Assembly: GCA_964586655.1 (NCBI GenBank)
Contig: CAZPGY010000013.1
Span: 1 to 64,000, forward strand
Source of the DNA: JAJYSO01 sp964586655
GTDB lineage: Bacteria; Bacteroidota; Bacteroidia; Flavobacteriales; Flavobacteriaceae
Length of the DNA: 64,000 bases
Direction of reading: 5' to 3'
Shown: in pieces, positions 60,092 to 64,000 of the stretch
How positions within the stretch are numbered: position 1 is the first letter of the stretch
How the letters are laid out: each line of letters opens with the position of its first letter
The notes under the pieces: model-generated
The model's input: only the letters and a program-made list of their open reading frames with translations
Databases searched by the model: none
What the model was told of the DNA's origin: nothing
Made by a program: the position numbers and the translations under genes

Positions 60092-60829
60092 TTAAAGTTG
60101 TTCGCTGGTTTTTCCAAAACGTCTTTCTCTATTTTGATAGTCATGAATGGCTTCCATAAGGTGTTCTTTCCTAAAGTCGGGCCATAAAGTTTCCGTAAAA
60201 AACAATTCGGCGTAGGCAATTTGCCATAATAAAAAATTACTGATACGCTTTTCGCCACTGGTGCGAATCAATAAGTCTACATCGGGAAGGTCATGCGTAA
60301 ACAGATTTTGCTGAATAATGCCTTCGTCGATATCTTCAATCTTTAAGGATTGGTTTTGCACTTGACGACAAATTTTCTTTGCAGCAGTAATCAATTCATT
60401 TCGAGATCCATAACTCAATGCCAATATCAAATTCATTCGTTTGTTTTGTGCTGTTTCTGCCATGACATCTTGCAGCTTTTGTCGAGCTTTTTGGGGCAGA
60501 TTGTCCAGCTTTCCGATGGCGGTTAAACGAATGTCGTTTTTCATCATGGTGGGAAGCTCTTTTTTTAAGGAGGATGCTAACAAGTCCATCAGGGTTTTGA
60601 CCTCTAATTTTGGACGATTCCAATTTTCAGTGGAAAATGCAAATAAGGTGAGGTTCTCAATGCCCATTTCGGCACAAGTTTCAACAGTCTCTCGCACCGA
60701 TTTGGTGCCGTTTTTGTGCCCTGAAATCCTTTTGAGTCCTTGTTTTTTTGCCCAACGCCCGTTGCCGTCCATGATGATGGCAACGTGTTTAGGTAAGCAG
60801 CTGCGGTCTATTTGAGTATTTTTATTCAT
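60092..60829 (-). CDS. uppS: Isoprenyl transferase (undecaprenyl diphosphate synthase)
   Basis: This 245-residue cis-prenyltransferase makes the C55 lipid carrier for peptidoglycan and O-antigen. Motifs: HVAIIMDGNGRWAKKQGLKR (catalytic Asp), TLFAFSTENWNRP, LALSYGSRNELITAAKKI and DLLIRTSGEKRISNFLLWQI. The length is normal. It lies immediately after the DUF6089 gene and 7 bases before bamA, within the envelope operon. Confidence 0.97.
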   Translation of the reverse strand: MNKNTQIDRSCLPKHVAIIMDGNGRWAKKQGLKRISGHKNGTKSVRETVETCAEMGIENLTLFAFSTENWNRPKLEVKTLMDLLASSLKKELPTMMKNDIRLTAIGKLDNLPQKARQKLQDVMAETAQNKRMNLILALSYGSRNELITAAKKICRQVQNQSLKIEDIDEGIIQQNLFTHDLPDVDLLIRTSGEKRISNFLLWQIAYAELFFTETLWPDFRKEHLMEAIHDYQNRERRFGKTSEQL

Positions 60830-61519
60830 TTAATAAGTGTCATAACAGGGGTTCTCGCCAAAAGAATAAGTTAACATAATACCGGTAAACATATACCAAT
60901 CATTTGTATTTTGATTGCCAAACGATGGATATTGTTCTCCGCCAAACTCACTCGGCGTACTTCCATCAAAATTATCACTGAATGCCATTCGGGCACCAAT
61001 TTCAAACGCGAGGATAAGCCTTTCGGTTATTCTGCCTTTCACACCGATAACCATGGGCAATGCTAAGGCAAATTTATAGCCTTCTTCACTAATTTCTTGT
61101 TGAGCATTTACATAAAGGTCATGGGTCATCAATCCGGTAATTCCTGTATAGAGATAAGGGGTGATTTTTTGTCGACTGGCATAGATATCCCATTCCCAAA
61201 AATTAAACTCCATCCCTATGCTAAGTTCGGTTAAAGCGTTTTCAAATGCGTATCCTCGCTGTATTCGACGACCGGCATCTGACTCCGTATCATCGGCTGT
61301 TAGGCGGGTATGGATAATGGAAACCCGCCAAGCGTGTCTCGGACTGCGGTTCCATTTGAATACTCCGCCAAAAGCAAGACTGTTGGGACGGATATAATCA
61401 GTAGCTCCCACATCCCCAATAAAATTTGAACCGCCTATATAAGGACCGATTTCAAATTTTTGTGCCTGCGATGTATTCAGCCAAAAAAGCATGATAAAAG
61501 CTGCCGTTACGTATTTCAT
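60830..61519 (-). CDS. DUF6089-like envelope protein
   Basis: This 229-residue protein has a signal peptide ending TSQAQ. The mature part is beta-rich, with KFEIGPYIGGSNFIGDVGAT and FNFWEWDIYASRQKITPYLY segments, and probably an eight-strand barrel of the OmpW/OmpA-like kind. The family, DUF6089, is found in Bacteroidota between nadK and uppS-bamA, which matches the order here. Its function is unknown; a link to barrel assembly is inferred from this conserved position. It ends GENPCYDTY with one Cys. Confidence 0.85.
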   Translation of the reverse strand: MKYVTAAFIMLFWLNTSQAQKFEIGPYIGGSNFIGDVGATDYIRPNSLAFGGVFKWNRSPRHAWRVSIIHTRLTADDTESDAGRRIQRGYAFENALTELSIGMEFNFWEWDIYASRQKITPYLYTGITGLMTHDLYVNAQQEISEEGYKFALALPMVIGVKGRITERLILAFEIGARMAFSDNFDGSTPSEFGGEQYPSFGNQNTNDWYMFTGIMLTYSFGENPCYDTY

Positions 61520-61617
61520 ATAAGCTCAAAAGTTTGCAAATATAGGAATTAAGTTTTCCCTGCACTTCATTTTAAAAGGTTTTGTATGCCATGAAATAAA
61601 ACACTTTTCTTTAGGCT

Positions 61618-62511
61618 TTATTGTTTTTGATTGCGTTTATCTTCTCCCCACAAGAGTTTTTGGCGTAAGGTTTTGATAAAACTATCTTCACTCATCATGA
61701 CCAAATCAATTTCAAAAGGAGCTTTCTTGATGGTTAAAGTGGTGTCTTTTTTTAAGCTGATCAAATTGGAATCCATGGCCACCAAAAATTCATCTTCTCG
61801 GGTGTCTACCTTCAAGGTTAAAACCGTTTTACTGGGAATGATAAAGGGGCGCGCATTCAGATTGTGCGGCGCAATCGGAGTCAGGGCAATTGCATCGGTT
61901 TGCGGAGCAATAATGGGACCGCCGCAGCTGACTGAATATCCGGTAGATCCGGTGGCAGTAGAAACCACTAAGCCGTCGGCCCAGTATGCATTTAAGAACT
62001 TGCCATCCAGCCAAGTTTCTACCGTAATCATAGAGGTACTGTTTTTGCGGTTGATGACAATATCGTTGAGCGCAAAATTCAATCCCGATTTTCCTATTTC
62101 ATTTTTATCGGTTTCCAAACACAGCAATTCTCGCTTTGAAATGCGGTATTCTTTTTTTAGAATGGAGGAAATACTTGCCGCAATTTCTTCTTTTTGTATC
62201 GTAGCCAAAAAACCAAGTCGCCCGGTGTTGATCCCCACAATGGGAATGTTGAGGTCTTGTACAAAATTGACGCTTTTCAAAATGGTACCATCGCCACCAA
62301 TACTAAAAAACAACGCATAAGAATCATCCAGTTTGGTAAAAGTAGAAAAATTTTGATATTTCTTCTTGATGATATGGTTCTCCCGGATGATTTTCATGAA
62401 ACCTTCTTCAATAAAAACATCAACGCGTTCTTCCTCGAGAATATCGAGAAGCTGTTGGATGTAAATCTCTGAGTTTTTATGGTAAAACTGACCGTAAATA
62501 CCGACTTTCAT
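61618..62511 (-). CDS. nadK: NAD kinase
   Basis: This 297-residue enzyme phosphorylates NAD to NADP. Signatures: FFSIGGDGTILKSVNFVQ (GGDG), GINTGRLGFLATI, the ATP-site NDIVINR, and VVSTATGSTGYSVSCGGPII. The length matches the flavobacterial enzymes. It starts 2 bases after the CBS-domain gene, so they are co-transcribed, possibly with the CBS protein sensing adenine nucleotides for it; that link is an inference. Confidence 0.97.
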   Translation of the reverse strand: MKVGIYGQFYHKNSEIYIQQLLDILEEERVDVFIEEGFMKIIRENHIIKKKYQNFSTFTKLDDSYALFFSIGGDGTILKSVNFVQDLNIPIVGINTGRLGFLATIQKEEIAASISSILKKEYRISKRELLCLETDKNEIGKSGLNFALNDIVINRKNSTSMITVETWLDGKFLNAYWADGLVVSTATGSTGYSVSCGGPIIAPQTDAIALTPIAPHNLNARPFIIPSKTVLTLKVDTREDEFLVAMDSNLISLKKDTTLTIKKAPFEIDLVMMSEDSFIKTLRQKLLWGEDKRNQKQ

Positions 62512-62513
62512 AA

Positions 62514-63173
62514 TTATATATTCAAGTATTTGTTGAGGTAATCGGATCGTTCTTTCAAGTTTTGAAGGTAATCATCTTCTTGGTGCTCACTCACTATTTT
62601 ATACCCATAGCGGCGAAAGGTTTGTAAGATCTCATTCATTTTTTCTAAGCCGGTTTTAAGGGTCACCTGAACCTTGTCATTATCCATCTCGCTGGTATAA
62701 ATGCCGTATAATCGTCCTTCGTTAGATTCTACAATTTGGCTCACCTGACTAAAGGAGAAATCGTTGTGCCCTTTTTCTACCACAATAATATTGCCCTCTT
62801 CTCTGATAAAGGGAGTAGCATCGAGGATGCTCATAAAATCATTCAGCTCCAAATACCCCAGATAAACATTACTTTGGTGTTCCAAAACCGGTAGAATGTT
62901 GGTGTTGTGAATGGCAAATGCCTTGAGAATATCGAGATATTGGTCGTCGTCTTTGATAAAAAAAGCATCCAACGCATAGTGGTAGTCGGCCAAGGTTTTG
63001 TCTTTGTCAAAACACCGAATGTCATTTTCAGCAATAGAGCCGATGTAATGCTGATCTTTTTTGACAGGAAGGTGAGAAAAAGTCAATTCGTTAAACATTT
63101 CCTTCAACACCCCCACCTTTTCGTTGATCGATTGGATGGGAATATCATTGAGGATGTAGTTAGAAATACGCAT
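62514..63173 (-). CDS. CBS-domain protein
   Basis: This 219-residue protein has two CBS motifs at about 1-125 (SNYILNDIPIQSINEKVGVL; ILKAFAIHNTNILPVLEHQ then VYLGYLELNDFMSILDA) and an ACT-like C-terminal part at about 130-205 (HNDFSFSQVSQIVESNEGR, DNDKVQVTLKTGLEKMNEIL, TFRRYGYKIVSEHQE). CBS pairs bind adenosine nucleotides. It is the first gene of the nadK-DUF6089-uppS-bamA operon and diverges from pdxJ. Confidence 0.9.
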   Translation of the reverse strand: MRISNYILNDIPIQSINEKVGVLKEMFNELTFSHLPVKKDQHYIGSIAENDIRCFDKDKTLADYHYALDAFFIKDDDQYLDILKAFAIHNTNILPVLEHQSNVYLGYLELNDFMSILDATPFIREEGNIIVVEKGHNDFSFSQVSQIVESNEGRLYGIYTSEMDNDKVQVTLKTGLEKMNEILQTFRRYGYKIVSEHQEDDYLQNLKERSDYLNKYLNI

Positions 63174-63258
63174 CGAAACTTCATTTTGGACAAATTAAAT
63201 AAAAAATAAGGCAAAAAGCCTTTTTACCTTCGTATTTTTGTGCTAAAATTAACTTGTC

Positions 63259-63975
63259 ATGACCCGATTGAGTGTGAATATCAATAAAATTGCGACCCTG
63301 CGCAATGCACGAGGAGGCAATGTACCCAATGTGATAGAAGCAGCAAAAGACATTGAACGTTTTGGCGCCCAAGGCATCACGGTGCATCCGCGGCCTGATG
63401 AACGGCACATTCGGTATAAAGATGTAGAGCAATTGCAACCCCTTGTCAAAACCGAATTTAATATCGAAGGAAATCCCATTCCGCAGTTCATGGATTTGGT
63501 GTTGAACAACAAACCTACCCAAGTTACTTTGGTGCCTGATGCTGAAGATGTGCTCACTTCTAATGCGGGTTGGGACACCGTAAAGCACAAAGATTTTTTG
63601 ACTGAGGTGGTTCGGGAATTTAAGAAAAACGGCATACGCACTTCTATTTTTGTAGACCCTGTGCAGAAAATGGTTAGAGCCGCCGGAGAAACCGGAGTGG
63701 ACCGCATTGAACTTTATACAGAAAATTATGCGGCTGAATATGCCAAAGGGAATAAGGAAGCTGTAAAGCCCTATGTAACTTGTGCCAAAATTGCTACCGA
63801 TATTGGACTGGGCATCAATGCAGGACACGATTTATCCTTAGCGAATATTGCTTATTTTAAGGAGCAAGTTCCCTTCTTAGATGAGGTTTCAATTGGACAT
63901 GCCTTGATTGCCGAAGCCCTGTATCAAGGTTTGGAAAATGTAATTCAAGCTTATTTAACACATCTAAAAGATTGA
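63259..63975 (+). CDS. pdxJ: Pyridoxine 5'-phosphate synthase
   Basis: This 238-residue TIM-barrel enzyme joins 1-deoxyxylulose 5-phosphate with 3-amino-2-oxopropyl phosphate to make PNP, the DXP-dependent B6 route. Signatures are RLSVNINKIATLRNARGGN, GITVHPRPDERHIRYKDV, FNIEGNPIPQFMDLVLN, KPTQVTLVPD and INAGHDLSLANIAYF. The length is normal. It is the first gene of a rightward unit continued by the truncated gene after it. Confidence 0.98.
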   Translation: MTRLSVNINKIATLRNARGGNVPNVIEAAKDIERFGAQGITVHPRPDERHIRYKDVEQLQPLVKTEFNIEGNPIPQFMDLVLNNKPTQVTLVPDAEDVLTSNAGWDTVKHKDFLTEVVREFKKNGIRTSIFVDPVQKMVRAAGETGVDRIELYTENYAAEYAKGNKEAVKPYVTCAKIATDIGLGINAGHDLSLANIAYFKEQVPFLDEVSIGHALIAEALYQGLENVIQAYLTHLKD

Positions 63976-63978
63976 TTT

Positions 63979-64000
63979 ATGGAACTATATGCAAAGATAA
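63979..64000 (+). CDS. 5' start of a following gene (partial)
   Basis: ATG at 63979, 3 bases after the pdxJ stop, begins MELYAKI and is cut by the window end. An alpha/beta-fold hydrolase gene commonly follows pdxJ in Flavobacteriia, with a similar start, but seven codons cannot prove it. Confidence 0.4.

Noticed and set aside
57514..60258. Longer bamA starting within uppS
   Set aside because: The extra 58 residues overlap the uppS coding sequence and precede a good signal peptide at ATG 60084.

Overview
The window is a piece of a Bacteroidota (Flavobacteriia-like) chromosome. Four things point there: promoters of the TTTG / TAnnTTTG type, lineage-typical proteins (PorP/SprF of type IX secretion, DUF6029, DUF6089, DUF6705-like lipoproteins, a YtxJ-type redox protein, a LysRS with a C-terminal extension), menaquinone genes, and many small lipoproteins. 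All names come from reading sequence motifs; no database search was possible.

Positions 1-7358 look like the right end of an integrated mobile element. It sits against the 3' end of a tRNA-Met(CAT) gene and carries a tyrosine recombinase, a 218-bp-spaced duplication loaded with helically phased GTTACAA heptamers, a compact run of small membrane proteins that could be a lysis cassette, and a 1248-residue multidomain protein. That protein joins an ArdC-like domain, a zincin, a DnaN-like sliding-clamp region, a MuF-C-like domain and a RecA-like ATPase, so it fits the 'polyvalent protein' class of phages and conjugative elements. The other end of the element lies outside the window.

Positions 7359-33440 are mostly housekeeping genes: a START-like protein, a class IV aminotransferase, YqgE, a TPM/TPM/LemA set, MerR and M23 peptidase genes, alaS, htpG, a TolC-HlyD-ABC-2 permease operon without an ATPase gene, tRNA-fMet, a porin, tRNA-Pro, lysS, lipB, a CoA-transferase, fumarylacetoacetase and glyA. 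Short palindromic MITE-like repeats sit in several intergenic gaps.

Positions 33440-38977 form a repeat-rich accessory patch. It holds a three-repeat lipoprotein followed by three tandem DUF6705-like lipoprotein cassettes. Each cassette is preceded by palindromic AACCCTT-S-AAGGGTT repeats and by a start-less 3' fragment of another gene. Cassettes 1 and 3 are mosaics with near-identical ends and divergent middles.

Positions 38978-64000 return to core functions: clpB, ytxJ, miaE, dnaX (with an A10 slippery run joining two frames), a menaquinone operon (MBL hydrolase-menC-CPBP protease-menE), a DUF6029 barrel, TlpA and Omp28-like thiol proteins, a NifU-family protein that has lost its Fe-S cysteines, porP/sprF, murI, and an envelope operon (CBS-nadK-DUF6089-uppS-bamA-ompH-ompH), ending in pdxJ. 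htpG and clpB share an unusual promoter layout that suggests a common stress regulon.
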